A DNA stretch of 64,000 bases from NCBI RefSeq assembly GCF_002209535.1, contig NZ_NJIG01000016.1, positions 62,001 through 126,000 on the forward strand, given 5' to 3'. Below are positions 1 through 8,592 of this stretch, piece by piece. A program made the translations under genes and the position numbers. The stretch is from Achromobacter marplatensis (lineage in GTDB: Bacteria > Pseudomonadota > Gammaproteobacteria > Burkholderiales > Burkholderiaceae_B). Under the pieces are notes generated by a model. It ran no database searches and had not been told where the DNA came from. It saw only the letters and a program-made list of their open reading frames with translations. Within the stretch, counting starts at the first letter, position 1. Every line of letters begins with the position of its first letter.

Positions 1-218
1 TGTTGGGCGCCATCGGCGGCAGCCTGGCCAACGCCATGGCCGACGCCCGCACCCGGGAAACCGCGCTGATCACCTTCCTGGCCACGGCTGCCAACGTCAC
101 GCTGCTGGGCGTGGGCGGCGCCTTCTGGGGGCTTGTCGCCGGCCTGACGGCGCACCTGCTGATGCACGGCGGCAGCCGCGCGCTGATCCCAAATTCGGCC
201 AACCCGGCCAAACCGTAG
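1..218 (+). CDS. benE: BenE-family benzoate/H+ symporter, C-terminal end (5' truncated by window)
   Basis: Only the last ~71 residues are present; the frame is open to the left edge and ends at TAG 216-218. The segment holds one or two hydrophobic helices with a Gly-rich stretch (LLGVGGAFWGLVAG) typical of the C-terminus of BenE proteins, inner-membrane benzoate:proton symporters. It faces the MocR-type regulator convergently, with only 9 bases between the two stop codons. The family call rests on a short tail, so the substrate is uncertain. Confidence 0.7.
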   Translation, partial: LGAIGGSLANAMADARTRETALITFLATAANVTLLGVGGAFWGLVAGLTAHLLMHGGSRALIPNSANPAKP

Positions 219-227
219 CCTCGCCGC

Positions 228-1727
228 CTACCGCTTCCTGAGCGCGGCAGACAAGCGCCGCATGGCGGTGTCGATCTCGTGCGCGGTCAACGACGAATAT
301 CCCAGGATCCAGCCTTGCCGCTTGTCTGCACCGGCATACAGGCGGCTTAGCCCCGGCAGCAACAGGCCGGCGCCGGCCGCCTGCCGGATGGTTTTTTCCT
401 CGGACCAGCCGCGGGCAAGCAGGCAAGGGATCTGCAACCCGCCTTCCGGCCGCAACGCCACCGCAATGCCGTCCATGTGCTTGTCCAGCGCTTGCAGCAT
501 GGCGTCGCGACGCGATGCGTACAGCTTGCGCATAGCGCGGATGTGGGCGTTGTAGTGCCCGTCTTCCATGAACCGAGCCAAGGTCAGCTGCAAGATTTGC
601 GGCGTGTGCCCGTCCAGGATGCTGCGTGCATAGGCAAAGGCGCTGACCAGCTCGGTGGGCAGCGCCATGTAGCCCATCCGCAGGCCCGGATAGAGCGTCT
701 TGCTGAAGGTGCCGATGTAAAGCGTGCGCTGATACTTGTCCAGGCCCTGCACGCAGGCCGTCGGCAAGCCTTCGTAATGGAACTCGCTGTCGTAATCGTC
801 TTCGATGATCCACTTGCCGTTCTCTGCCGCCCAGCGTGTCAGCTCCAGCCGGCGCGCCAGTGACAGCGTCGCCCCCGTGGGGTATTGATGCGAGGGCGTC
901 ACGTAGACGCAGTTGGCGCCGCTGCGGTCCGCGCGCAGCAGGTCCGTGCGAATGCCTTGCTCGTCCACGTCGATGGGCACGATCCTGGCCTCGGCCGATT
1001 CGAAGGCCTTCTTCGCGCCGAAGTAGCCCGGGTTCTCCAACAGGATCGGCTTGCCGGCATCCACGAGCAATTGCGCGCACAGGAACAAGGCCTGCCGCGT
1101 GCTGCTCAGCACCAGGATCTGGTCCGCCGACACGTTGGCGCCCCGCTCCAGGTTCAGATAGGACGCGATCGCCTTGCGCAGCGGCGCGGCGCCTTGCGGG
1201 TCGCCATGCAGCAACACCTGGCCGCGGTGGTCCTTCATCGCCTGGCGCTGCAAGCGTTCCCAGATGTCGGTTGGAAACGTCCGGGTCTCGGGCAGCCCCG
1301 TGGCAAAGGCCCGGACCGCCTGCTGATCCGTCACGCCACCGCTGTCGAATATCATCCTGCCCCGGCGGCTCAGGCCCGCGCCGGGCGCTGCCGCCTCGCG
1401 CTTGTCGTCGACCAGCTTGATACGGCGCCTTGCGGCCCCGTGCAACTCCGCGCCCACGGTGTCGGACACGTAGCTGCCCGACCCCGCACGCCGCACGATG
1501 TAGCCGTCACGGTGCAATTGGACGTAGGCGTTCTCGACCGTGTCGCGCGCCACCCCCAGCGAGGTGGCCATGGCGCGCGTCGCGGGCAACTTCACGCCCG
1601 GGTCCAGCGCGCCGTCCAGGATCAGGGCGCGCAGCGCCCGCTGAATGCGCTGATGCAGATCCAACGGCTGAAGGTCCGCATCGTTCATGCGGATCTTCAG
1701 CGTTTCAAGTTCGAATGCCCGGGTCAT
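228..1727 (-). CDS. MocR/PdxR-type regulator (GntR HTH fused to aminotransferase fold)
   Basis: 499 aa. Residues ~23-90 form a GntR-type winged helix (LPATRAMATSLGVARDTVENA). From ~130 onward there is a class I aminotransferase fold with the PLP-binding motif TFSKTLYPGLRMGY; the Schiff-base lysine is about residue 343. Proteins with this layout are transcription factors that sense PLP or amino compounds, not enzymes. It is the last member of a minus-strand run beginning with the receptor at 4751, 67 bases after the SDR, and may be co-transcribed or have its own promoter. An internal ATG at residue 14 is an alternative start. The family call is firm; the target genes are unknown. Confidence 0.92.
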   Translation of the reverse strand: MTRAFELETLKIRMNDADLQPLDLHQRIQRALRALILDGALDPGVKLPATRAMATSLGVARDTVENAYVQLHRDGYIVRRAGSGSYVSDTVGAELHGAARRRIKLVDDKREAAAPGAGLSRRGRMIFDSGGVTDQQAVRAFATGLPETRTFPTDIWERLQRQAMKDHRGQVLLHGDPQGAAPLRKAIASYLNLERGANVSADQILVLSSTRQALFLCAQLLVDAGKPILLENPGYFGAKKAFESAEARIVPIDVDEQGIRTDLLRADRSGANCVYVTPSHQYPTGATLSLARRLELTRWAAENGKWIIEDDYDSEFHYEGLPTACVQGLDKYQRTLYIGTFSKTLYPGLRMGYMALPTELVSAFAYARSILDGHTPQILQLTLARFMEDGHYNAHIRAMRKLYASRRDAMLQALDKHMDGIAVALRPEGGLQIPCLLARGWSEEKTIRQAAGAGLLLPGLSRLYAGADKRQGWILGYSSLTAHEIDTAMRRLSAALRKR

Positions 1728-1794
1728 GCGGTCTGTTCGCCAGAGGAATGGTTGCCATAGAAGCAGACCATTCTATCCGGCGGCCGACCCTGGC

Positions 1795-2571
1795 TTATCC
1801 CAGGTGCTCCACGTTGCCGCACACGGAAATGCTTTGCCCGCTGATCATCGCGCCCTCGTCCGAACACAGGAACGCCACTTGGTTGGCTACATCTTCCGGC
1901 TGCGTCATGCGGCGCAGCGAGACTTTCTCCACCAGCTGCTTGCGCATGTCATCGTTGCTGACCCCGCCCGCCGTCGCACGGGCCGCGATCACGCGTTCCA
2001 CGCGGTCACCAGCCACCACGCCGGGCAACACGGAGTTCACCCGGATGCCGTCGGGGCCCAGTTCCATGGCCCAGGTCTGCGTCAGGCCCGCCAGGCCGAA
2101 TTTGCTGGCGCTGTAAGGCGTGCGCAACGAAAAGCCCAGGCGGCCCGCCACGGACGAGATATTGACGATGGACCCGCCCCCCGCCGCCCGCAGCAAAGGC
2201 ACGGCGCTACGAGAGCAAAGGAAGGTTCCGGTCAGATTCACGTCCAGCGTATTCCGCCACGCGTCCAGCGCGGTGTCTTCCAGCCGGCTTGTCGGGCCCG
2301 ACACGCCCGCATTGTTGATCAGCGCATCCAGCTTGCCCCATCGGCCGGACAGGTCTTCAAACATGGCAAGCACCTGGGCTTCGTCAGAGACGTCCGTGAC
2401 GCTGGCGCTCAAGGCCGGATGCGCGGCACGCGCAGCCTCGCACGCTTGCGCGTTCACATCGCAGATATGCACGTCGGCGCCCGACTGCAGGAATTTGCGG
2501 GCAATGGCCAGGCCGATGCCGTGCGCCCCTGCGGTAACGAGGACGCGCTTGCCTTTCAATGAGTCGATCAT
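1795..2571 (-). CDS. SDR-family NAD(P)-dependent oxidoreductase
   Basis: 258 aa, the usual length of a classical short-chain dehydrogenase. It has the N-terminal Rossmann motif as TAGAHGIG (residues ~13-20), an acidic residue after beta-2 (HICDV) that favours NAD(H), NNAGVSG, the catalytic Ser in ISSVAG and the YSASK catalytic Tyr/Lys. It lies 31 bases downstream of the BKACE gene on the same strand, so it probably handles a hydroxy/keto acid in the same pathway. The substrate cannot be told from sequence. Confidence 0.93.
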   Translation of the reverse strand: MIDSLKGKRVLVTAGAHGIGLAIARKFLQSGADVHICDVNAQACEAARAAHPALSASVTDVSDEAQVLAMFEDLSGRWGKLDALINNAGVSGPTSRLEDTALDAWRNTLDVNLTGTFLCSRSAVPLLRAAGGGSIVNISSVAGRLGFSLRTPYSASKFGLAGLTQTWAMELGPDGIRVNSVLPGVVAGDRVERVIAARATAGGVSNDDMRKQLVEKVSLRRMTQPEDVANQVAFLCSDEGAMISGQSISVCGNVEHLG

Positions 2572-2602
2572 GTTGCTTGGTCGGTGGAGGGTTGGGGGCC
2601 GG

Positions 2603-3517
2603 TCACAGCGCGAACGCCGGCCGGCTGCCGCTACGCAAAGGCAGGCCCAGCATTTCGCGCGCCTCGGCAGGCGTGGCCGGTTCCATGTCCATTTCCCGTA
2701 TCACGCGCACGATGCGCTCGGTCAACTGGACATTGGTAGCCAATTCCCCGTGCCGGTAGTACAGATTGTCTTCCAGGCCCACGCGCGCATGCCCACCCAG
2801 CAGCAAGGCGCTGATATTGGCTTCCAGCTGCGCGGGTCCGATGCCGCTGACGCAGAAAATGCTGTTCTTGGGCAGCAGGTCCACCATCATCTGCAGATGC
2901 CGCGGCGAAAACGGCATGGCGTTCTGGAAATTACGGTGCACGTTCATCACCAGGTTGATGAAATGCGGAGCTTCGTCCAGGCCCTCGTTGATGAGCGTCG
3001 TCGCATCCTGCAGGATGTGCGTCGGGCTGAAAACCTCCCACTCCGGCTTGATGCCGCGTGCCTGCATGGCGGCCGCCATCTCGCGCGCCCGGGTCAGCGG
3101 CGTGTTCATCAGGTATTCGCGGTCACCGAAGGCCAGGTTCAAGGTGGTGGCGTCCAGCGTGCACATCTCGGCGCCGGCGTCCATGCCCTTGAGCCGCTCT
3201 TCCCACAGGATCTCCCAGGTACCGGGCGACGTCTCCTTGACCATGTCGCCATGCACGCCCCCACCCGTGGAGTTGTTCAGGACGATGTCGCAACGCGCGC
3301 GGATGCGCTCGTTCATGTCGCGATAGATGTCGGCGTTGCAGGTGGCCAGATCGTCCGGCCGCCGCGCATGCAGGGCCACCACGCTGGCGCCGGCGTTGTA
3401 GCAACGGTAGACGTCTTCGGCGATTTCCGCGGGCTGCGTCGGCAGATGCGGGTTCTGGCTTTTCAGCGCCATGCCCCCCGTCGGGGCGATGGTCACGATG
3501 ACTTTGCGTTTGCTCAT
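2603..3517 (-). CDS. BKACE-family beta-keto acid cleavage enzyme (DUF849)
   Basis: 304 aa. The family (prototype Kce, 3-keto-5-aminohexanoate cleavage enzyme) condenses a beta-keto acid with acetyl-CoA to give acetoacetate plus a new CoA ester, using a Zn ion held by an HxH pair and a distal Glu. Family landmarks visible are TIAPTGG at the N-terminus, NNSTGGG in the middle and VGLEDN holding the distal metal Glu near residue 230. The segment that is normally H-x-H followed by RDP reads VALHARRP, so the first metal His is replaced by Ala48 while His50 remains. It sits between an ABC receptor gene (10-base gap) and an SDR. The family is secure and the substrate unknown. Confidence 0.9.
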   Translation of the reverse strand: MSKRKVIVTIAPTGGMALKSQNPHLPTQPAEIAEDVYRCYNAGASVVALHARRPDDLATCNADIYRDMNERIRARCDIVLNNSTGGGVHGDMVKETSPGTWEILWEERLKGMDAGAEMCTLDATTLNLAFGDREYLMNTPLTRAREMAAAMQARGIKPEWEVFSPTHILQDATTLINEGLDEAPHFINLVMNVHRNFQNAMPFSPRHLQMMVDLLPKNSIFCVSGIGPAQLEANISALLLGGHARVGLEDNLYYRHGELATNVQLTERIVRVIREMDMEPATPAEAREMLGLPLRSGSRPAFAL

Positions 3518-3527
3518 GGGATTCTCC

Positions 3528-4751
3528 TTACTTCCACAGCGCGCAGCGGCTTTCCGCCTTGGTCGTGAAGGCCTCGCTGCCGTCGATGGTCTGCACCACG
3601 TTGAAGTAGTCCCAAGGCGCCTTCGACTGCTCGGGCGTCTTGACCTGCAACAGGTACATGTCGTGCACCACCCGGCCGTCCGGGCGGACGACGCCGTCCT
3701 TGATGTACAGGTCGTTCAGCTTGTTCTCGCGCAGGTACGCCAGCACGCGGTCCGCGTCGTCGGTTCCGGTGGCCTTGACCGCACGCAGGTACTGCAACGC
3801 CGCCGAATAATCCGCCGCCTGCAGCGACGAGGGCATGGCCTTGCGCCGCTCATAGAACTTCTGGCTCCAGGCGCGCGTCTCGTCCGAAGTATTCCAATAC
3901 CAGCTGTCGGTCAGGTACAGCCCTTGGGCCGCATCCAGGCCCATGGCATGGATGTCGTTGATGAACATGATCAAGCCGGCCAGCCGCATCGTCTTGGTGA
4001 TGCCGAATTCATTCGCCGCCTTGATGGCGTTGGTCGCGTCGGCGCCCGCATTGGCCAGGGCCAGGATCTCCGCCTTGCTGCTTTGCGCTTGCAGCAGGAA
4101 GGACGAAAAGTCACTGGAAGCCAGCGGATGCTTGACCGACCCCACCACCTTGCCGCCGCCCGCCTCGACCACCTTCGTCGTATCGGCCTGCAACGCGTTG
4201 CCGAAGGCGTAGTCCGCCGTCAGGAAGTACCAGGTCTTGCCGCCCGCTTTCACCACCGCCGCGCCCGTGCCGCGCGCTTGCGCGACGGTGTCGTAGGCGT
4301 AGTTCAGGGTGTAGGGGGTGCATTGCTCGTTGGTCAGCGCCGGGGCGCCCGCGCCCACCACGATGATCGGCTTCTTCTTGTCGGCCGCCACCTTGGACAT
4401 GGCAAGCGCCGTGCTGGAATTGGTGCCGCCAATCAGCATGTCCAGGCCCCGCTGGTCGAACCATTCGCGCGCCTTGGCCGACGCGATGTCCGCCTTGTTC
4501 TGGTGGTCCGCCGTCAGAAGCTCGATCTTTTTGCCGTTGATCTCGCCGCCCATTTCCTCGATGGCCATTTTGATGGCCTCTGCCCCGCCGGGGCCGTCGG
4601 GGCCGGAATAGACCCCGGACATGTCGGTAATGAACCCGATTCGAATAACATCGTCGGAAATCTGCGCATGCGCGATGCTCGCGCTCAGCAACGAGGCAGC
4701 GCCCGCGCAAGCGAGCGCGGTGCCGGACAACATGCGTGGCATTGACAACAT
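3528..4751 (-). CDS. Periplasmic receptor, branched-chain amino acid type (Peripla_BP_6)
   Basis: About 407 aa. A signal peptide ends near SIAHAQ, followed by a Leu/Ile/Val-binding-protein fold (IRIGFITDMSGVYSG, ELLTADHQNKADIA, PIIVVGAGAP). I chose ATG 4751 because an AGGAG lies 6 bases upstream of it; the ATG at 4757 is almost in contact with that site. No permease or ATPase genes are adjacent, so it must use transporter parts encoded elsewhere. It heads the minus-strand set with the BKACE and SDR genes and is divergent from a Crp/Fnr-type regulator, suggesting ligand uptake for that pathway. Confidence 0.9.
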   Translation of the reverse strand: MLSMPRMLSGTALACAGAASLLSASIAHAQISDDVIRIGFITDMSGVYSGPDGPGGAEAIKMAIEEMGGEINGKKIELLTADHQNKADIASAKAREWFDQRGLDMLIGGTNSSTALAMSKVAADKKKPIIVVGAGAPALTNEQCTPYTLNYAYDTVAQARGTGAAVVKAGGKTWYFLTADYAFGNALQADTTKVVEAGGGKVVGSVKHPLASSDFSSFLLQAQSSKAEILALANAGADATNAIKAANEFGITKTMRLAGLIMFINDIHAMGLDAAQGLYLTDSWYWNTSDETRAWSQKFYERRKAMPSSLQAADYSAALQYLRAVKATGTDDADRVLAYLRENKLNDLYIKDGVVRPDGRVVHDMYLLQVKTPEQSKAPWDYFNVVQTIDGSEAFTTKAESRCALWK

Positions 4752-4849
4752 ACCCATCTCCTCTTATGGTTTTTGGCTCTTAAGGCCTCAACTATTCTGG
4801 GACTGGACCCCGAGTGCGGACAGTCATCAAGTTGACAAAGCGCCCTAGG

Positions 4850-4867
4850 GTTTACCTGTGCGTAAAC
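4850..4867. promoter_or_regulatory. Inverted repeat GTTTAC-N6-GTAAAC, candidate Crp/Fnr-family operator
   Basis: A perfect 6-bp inverted repeat with a 6-base spacer, the geometry of Crp-type sites, lies in the 139-bp divergent region 23 bases before the regulator's ATG at 4891. A TTGACA-like hexamer is at 4832-4837. Assignment to the adjacent regulator is by position only. Confidence 0.45.
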
Positions 4868-4890
4868 ATCACTGCTGAATAGGGAGCACT

Positions 4891-5643
4891 ATGCGCGGAC
4901 CGCCCACCGGTACCGGCAGCGAATCGCCAGGCGCCAAACGACGGCCGGCGCCATGCCCTGTCGACAAAATGCTGGACGTTGTTCCCTGGTACAACGGCTT
5001 GCCTCAACTTGAACGTGAAGTGGTCCGCGCCGAGCTGCGTGTGGTGTCGCTGCGCACGGGCGAATACCTGTTTCGCGAAGGCGCAAAGTCCCCGGGCTGG
5101 TATGGCGTGGTCGAAGGCCTGGTGAAATGGTCGTCGCGGGGGTCGGACGGCCGATCCCTGTCGCTGGCCGGTTTCAGTACCGGCAGCTGGTTCGGCGAAG
5201 CCACCATGATCCGCCGGGAACGCTTTGAATATGAAGTGGTGGCGCTACGGCCCAGCCGGGTCGTGATCTTGCCGCGCGACACCTGCGAACGCCTGTGGAA
5301 CAACAATATCGAGTTCACCAAGGCGCTGATGACGCACCTGGCCCATCGGGTCAACTGGCTGATGGCCTCTTACACGGGCAACGTGCTGCTGGATGTCGAC
5401 ACCACGGTTGCACGCGCCGTCGCGGCGCAACTGGACGCCGAAGCGCATTCCGGCACCAACGGCCGCTTGAAGATATCCCAGGAAGAGATCGCCAGCCTGT
5501 GCGGCGTGTCGCGCCAGCGTTGCAACACCGCGTTGGTGACATTGGCCCGGGCCGGCGTCCTGCAGACGCACTACGGCGGATTGACGGTCCTGGATCGGGC
5601 CGCGCTGTACCGCCATGCAAAACTCGATCAGGAGCCCTCATGA
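4891..5643 (+). CDS. Crp/Fnr-family transcriptional regulator
   Basis: 250 aa. An N-terminal cyclic-nucleotide-binding-like beta-roll (EYLFREGAKSPGWYGVVEGLVK, split here as EYLFREGAKSPGWY then GVVEGLVK; GSWFGEATM) is followed by a dimer helix and a C-terminal winged helix (KISQEEIASLCGVSRQRCNTAL). No Fnr-type N-terminal cysteine cluster is seen, so oxygen sensing through a [4Fe-4S] centre is not supported. It is divergent from the receptor/BKACE/SDR set and is its most likely regulator. The ligand is unknown. Confidence 0.92.
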   Translation: MRGPPTGTGSESPGAKRRPAPCPVDKMLDVVPWYNGLPQLEREVVRAELRVVSLRTGEYLFREGAKSPGWYGVVEGLVKWSSRGSDGRSLSLAGFSTGSWFGEATMIRRERFEYEVVALRPSRVVILPRDTCERLWNNNIEFTKALMTHLAHRVNWLMASYTGNVLLDVDTTVARAVAAQLDAEAHSGTNGRLKISQEEIASLCGVSRQRCNTALVTLARAGVLQTHYGGLTVLDRAALYRHAKLDQEPS

Positions 5644-5735
5644 AAAAGCCGCGCCACCCGGCCGCCTAGGCAGGCAACGTTGCCGCAAAAGGCACGGCCC
5701 CAGCCCCGAAGCCGGACGGCAACCGCGCCGACGGC

Positions 5736-6611
5736 TTACCAAGCATGCTTGGCGTCATCGGGAAATGACCCGCTCTTCACCGCATGTACATAACGCGCGA
5801 TCGCGTCCTTGACTCCATCGCTGCCGTCCATGAAGTTGTGGACGAATTTCGCCATCCGGCCCAGGTTGATGCCCAGCATGTCGTGCAGGACAAGCACCTG
5901 CCCGGCAGTGCCGCGGCCCGCACCAATGCCAATCGTGGCGCAAACGGCCAGATCCGCCGTGATCGAGGCCGCAAGCGCCGCTGGCACCATTTCCAGGACC
6001 AGCATCGTGGCGCCGGCAGCTTCAAGCGCCGCGCTATCTTCGCGCAAGCGCGCAGCGGCTTCATCAGTACGGCCCTGCACGCGAAACCCGCCCAGTGACG
6101 ACACCGTCTGGGGCGTCAGCCCAAGATGGCCGCATACCGGAACGCCACGTTCCACCAGGAACCGAGCCGTTTCCGCGACCCATCCTCCGCCCTCAAGCTT
6201 GACCATCTGCGCGCCGGCGCTCATTAGCGCCACGGCCGAGGTGATCGCCTGCTCTTTGGACACCTGATAGCTGCCAAAGGGCAGATCCGCCACAATCAGC
6301 GAGCGTCCCCCGGTGCGCCGGACGCCTTCCGCCACGCATCGGGTGTGATAAGCCATGTCCTCAAGCGTGACCCCGACGGTCCCATTGCCGCCCTGGCACA
6401 CCATGCCCAGCGAATCGCCCACCAGCAGCGTGTCCACGCCGGCCGCATCCGCCACCGCCGCAAACGTCGCATCGTAGGCGGTCAGCATGGCGATCTTCTC
6501 GCCGCGGGCGCGCATGTCGGCGAAGGTCGGGACAGTGACCTTTTTCTGCGCTTCAGCAGGCCGCAACCCGTAAGGGGCAGCGGACGATGGGGAGTTCTCG
6601 GGCGTATTCAT
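5736..6611 (-). CDS. panB: 3-methyl-2-oxobutanoate hydroxymethyltransferase
   Basis: 291 aa from the ATG at 6611. PanB transfers a hydroxymethyl group from methylene-THF to alpha-ketoisovalerate to make ketopantoate, the first step of pantothenate/CoA synthesis, in the cytoplasm. Visible motifs are [18 protein letters not shown] (Mg-binding Asp), [15 protein letters not shown] and [18 protein letters not shown]. An open frame extends 35 codons upstream but that stretch looks non-coding; homologues begin close to this ATG. panC is not adjacent. Confidence 0.96.
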   Translation of the reverse strand: MNTPENSPSSAAPYGLRPAEAQKKVTVPTFADMRARGEKIAMLTAYDATFAAVADAAGVDTLLVGDSLGMVCQGGNGTVGVTLEDMAYHTRCVAEGVRRTGGRSLIVADLPFGSYQVSKEQAITSAVALMSAGAQMVKLEGGGWVAETARFLVERGVPVCGHLGLTPQTVSSLGGFRVQGRTDEAAARLREDSAALEAAGATMLVLEMVPAALAASITADLAVCATIGIGAGRGTAGQVLVLHDMLGINLGRMAKFVHNFMDGSDGVKDAIARYVHAVKSGSFPDDAKHAW

Positions 6612-6739
6612 CTTGAGCGACCTGGCCTTCCATAACATCGAATCGTATCGGATGGTGTGCGGCCGATGCCAGCGGCCAGCAGGCCCGCTTCGCACCTCAC
6701 ACGCTGGGGCGAGCATAGCTCAGGCGGCTCTAGGCGGCG

Positions 6740-7795
6740 CTAGGCGGCTTCCAGCCTGGGCGTGCGCGGGCGACGCAGCACGACGACCTGTTCGGCGCCA
6801 ACGGCTCGCGCGCGCAACTGGCCACAGCCGCCGTCCACATCCTGCCCGGCGCTGTTCCTCACCTTGGTCAACAAACCGCGGCTATGAAGGTAGTGGACGA
6901 TCTCGCGGATGCGTTCGGGATCGGGGCGTTGGTAGTCGTCCCCTTCAAGACTATTGAAAGGGATGACGTTGAGCACGCAGTATTTGCCCTTCAGCAGGTG
7001 CAGCACGGCGTCGAGCTCGTCGTCGCCGTCGTTGACGCCCTTGAGCAACGTCCACTGGTACTGGATCGGGTATCCGGTGTCGCGGGCGTACTTTTCGCCC
7101 AGCTCGACCAGCGCTCCCGGCGAGATTTTCGCGGCACGCGGCAGCAGGTGTTCACGCAGCTCGGTCTTGGTCGTGTGCAGCGACAACGCCAGTGCGGGTT
7201 TGACCCGCTGCTTCGGCAAGGCCTCGAACACGCGCAGGTCGCCCACCGTGGAGAGCACCAGGTTCTTATGCCCGATATTGCCTTCGGTGCCCAACAGGTC
7301 AATCGCTTCGAGCACATTCTCCAGGTTGTGCGCCGGTTCGCCCATGCCCATGAAGACGACTTTCTTCACCGCGCGCAGACGCCGTGCCAGCACCACCTGG
7401 GCCAGGATTTCCATGCTGGAGACCTGGCGGATCAAGCCACTCTTGCCGGTCATGCAGAAACGACAGCCCACCGCGCAACCAACCTGCGTGGACACGCACA
7501 GGCCGTCACGCGGCAGCAGCACGCTTTCCACCATCTGCCCATCGGCAAGGTCGACGAGCAAGCGCGAGCCGTCGTTGCCGGCATGCTCGGAACGGATACA
7601 GGCAAGACCGTCCAGTTCCGCCGTCACGGCGGGCAACGCATTGCGCAGCGCCAGCGGCAGGAAATCCTCTGCGCGCCGCCGCCGCGTGCCGGTGTCAAGC
7701 GCCTGCCCGTTCAGCCAGACGCGCATGAGCCGGCCGCGATGGACAGGCTGGGCGCCGAGTGCGGCAAGGCGATGATCGAAGTCGGAATAGCGCAT
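6740..7795 (-). CDS. RlmN/Cfr-family radical SAM RNA methyltransferase
   Basis: 351 aa. The radical SAM cluster motif is CAVGCRFC (Cys107, 111, 114), preceded by Cys100 in LCVSTQVG, which aligns with the catalytic Cys118 of E. coli RlmN. The C-terminal GGCGQL carries the methyl-carrying cysteine (RlmN Cys355 equivalent). VVFMGMGEPAHN and SLHTT are family hallmarks. RlmN methylates C2 of A2503 in 23S rRNA and A37 of some tRNAs. The canonical betaproteobacterial rlmN usually sits in an ispG/hisS neighbourhood, absent here, so this may be a second paralogue; I therefore give no symbol. It lies 72 bases after the SDR at 7868. Confidence 0.9.
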   Translation of the reverse strand: MRYSDFDHRLAALGAQPVHRGRLMRVWLNGQALDTGTRRRRAEDFLPLALRNALPAVTAELDGLACIRSEHAGNDGSRLLVDLADGQMVESVLLPRDGLCVSTQVGCAVGCRFCMTGKSGLIRQVSSMEILAQVVLARRLRAVKKVVFMGMGEPAHNLENVLEAIDLLGTEGNIGHKNLVLSTVGDLRVFEALPKQRVKPALALSLHTTKTELREHLLPRAAKISPGALVELGEKYARDTGYPIQYQWTLLKGVNDGDDELDAVLHLLKGKYCVLNVIPFNSLEGDDYQRPDPERIREIVHYLHSRGLLTKVRNSAGQDVDGGCGQLRARAVGAEQVVVLRRPRTPRLEAA

Positions 7796-7867
7796 AGGGA
7801 GCGGATTGTACCCAGCCGGGCATGGGTCGGACGGACGCCAGCCCGGCAGCGCCGCCTCGCTTCCCGA

Positions 7868-8590
7868 TCAATAAGCCGTTTCCACCCGCCAGCTGATCGG
7901 TATTTCCGCCACGCTGGCCGTGGCGGGAAGCTCCAGCGCCATCCGGGCGATCCTGGCAACTTCCTGGGGCTGGGTCAATTGCGCCTTGACGGAGTCGTCC
8001 ACGCCGTCGGCCATGTCGGTGGCAACAAAGCCCGGGCAGATTGCGGTGCAACGGATCCGATCCCCTTCGCCGGCATGGCGGATGCCATGAGCCAGCATCA
8101 GTGCAGCGGCCTTGCTCATGGAATACAGCCCGCCTTCCGCCGCCCGCACGCGCTTGCCGGCCAGCGAGGCAATCACAAGCACCTTGCCCTCCGGCGCGGC
8201 CTGTAAATGGGGCCAGACCAACCGCGTCAGACGCATGGGCGACTTGACGTTGACGGCGAAGATATCGTCGAAGTCCTGGTCGCTCGCTTCGATCACGGAC
8301 TTGCCGCTAAGGATGCCAGCGTTATGGACGATCGCGTCGATTCGTCCAAAATGGCCGTGCGCCGCGGCCACCCAGGCCGCTTCACTTGCCGGATCCCGCG
8401 CATCGAAGGGCGCCCCATGACAACGATCCGCTCCATACTCCGCCAGCGCCGCCACAGGCTGGCGTGTCCCCGCCGACACTCGCCAGCCATGCGCTAGCAG
8501 TTCACGTGCCAGGGCCAGCCCGATGCCCCGGCTGGCGCCGCTGATAAGCACCACACGGCCCTCACCCGCCTCGCGTTCAACAGTCATCAT
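7868..8590 (-). CDS. SDR-family oxidoreductase, last gene of the kinase/phospho-lyase operon
   Basis: 240 aa classical SDR: SGASRGIG cofactor loop, HNAGILSG, a catalytic Ser in VIASLAG and YSMSKAA with the active Tyr/Lys. Arg in the second-strand region (SAGTRQP) suggests NADP(H). Its start is 2 bases from the stop of the acetylpolyamine-amidohydrolase-like gene, so it is translationally coupled. In context it could oxidise or reduce the aldehyde or ketone released by the phospho-lyase; that is inference. Confidence 0.9.
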   Translation of the reverse strand: MMTVEREAGEGRVVLISGASRGIGLALARELLAHGWRVSAGTRQPVAALAEYGADRCHGAPFDARDPASEAAWVAAAHGHFGRIDAIVHNAGILSGKSVIEASDQDFDDIFAVNVKSPMRLTRLVWPHLQAAPEGKVLVIASLAGKRVRAAEGGLYSMSKAAALMLAHGIRHAGEGDRIRCTAICPGFVATDMADGVDDSVKAQLTQPQEVARIARMALELPATASVAEIPISWRVETAY

Positions 8591-8592
8591 GC

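Noticed and set aside
5640-5669. Nine-codon frame ATGAAAAAGCCG... overlapping the end of the Crp/Fnr gene with AGGAG upstream
   Set aside because: Too short to support and no conserved feature; probably chance.
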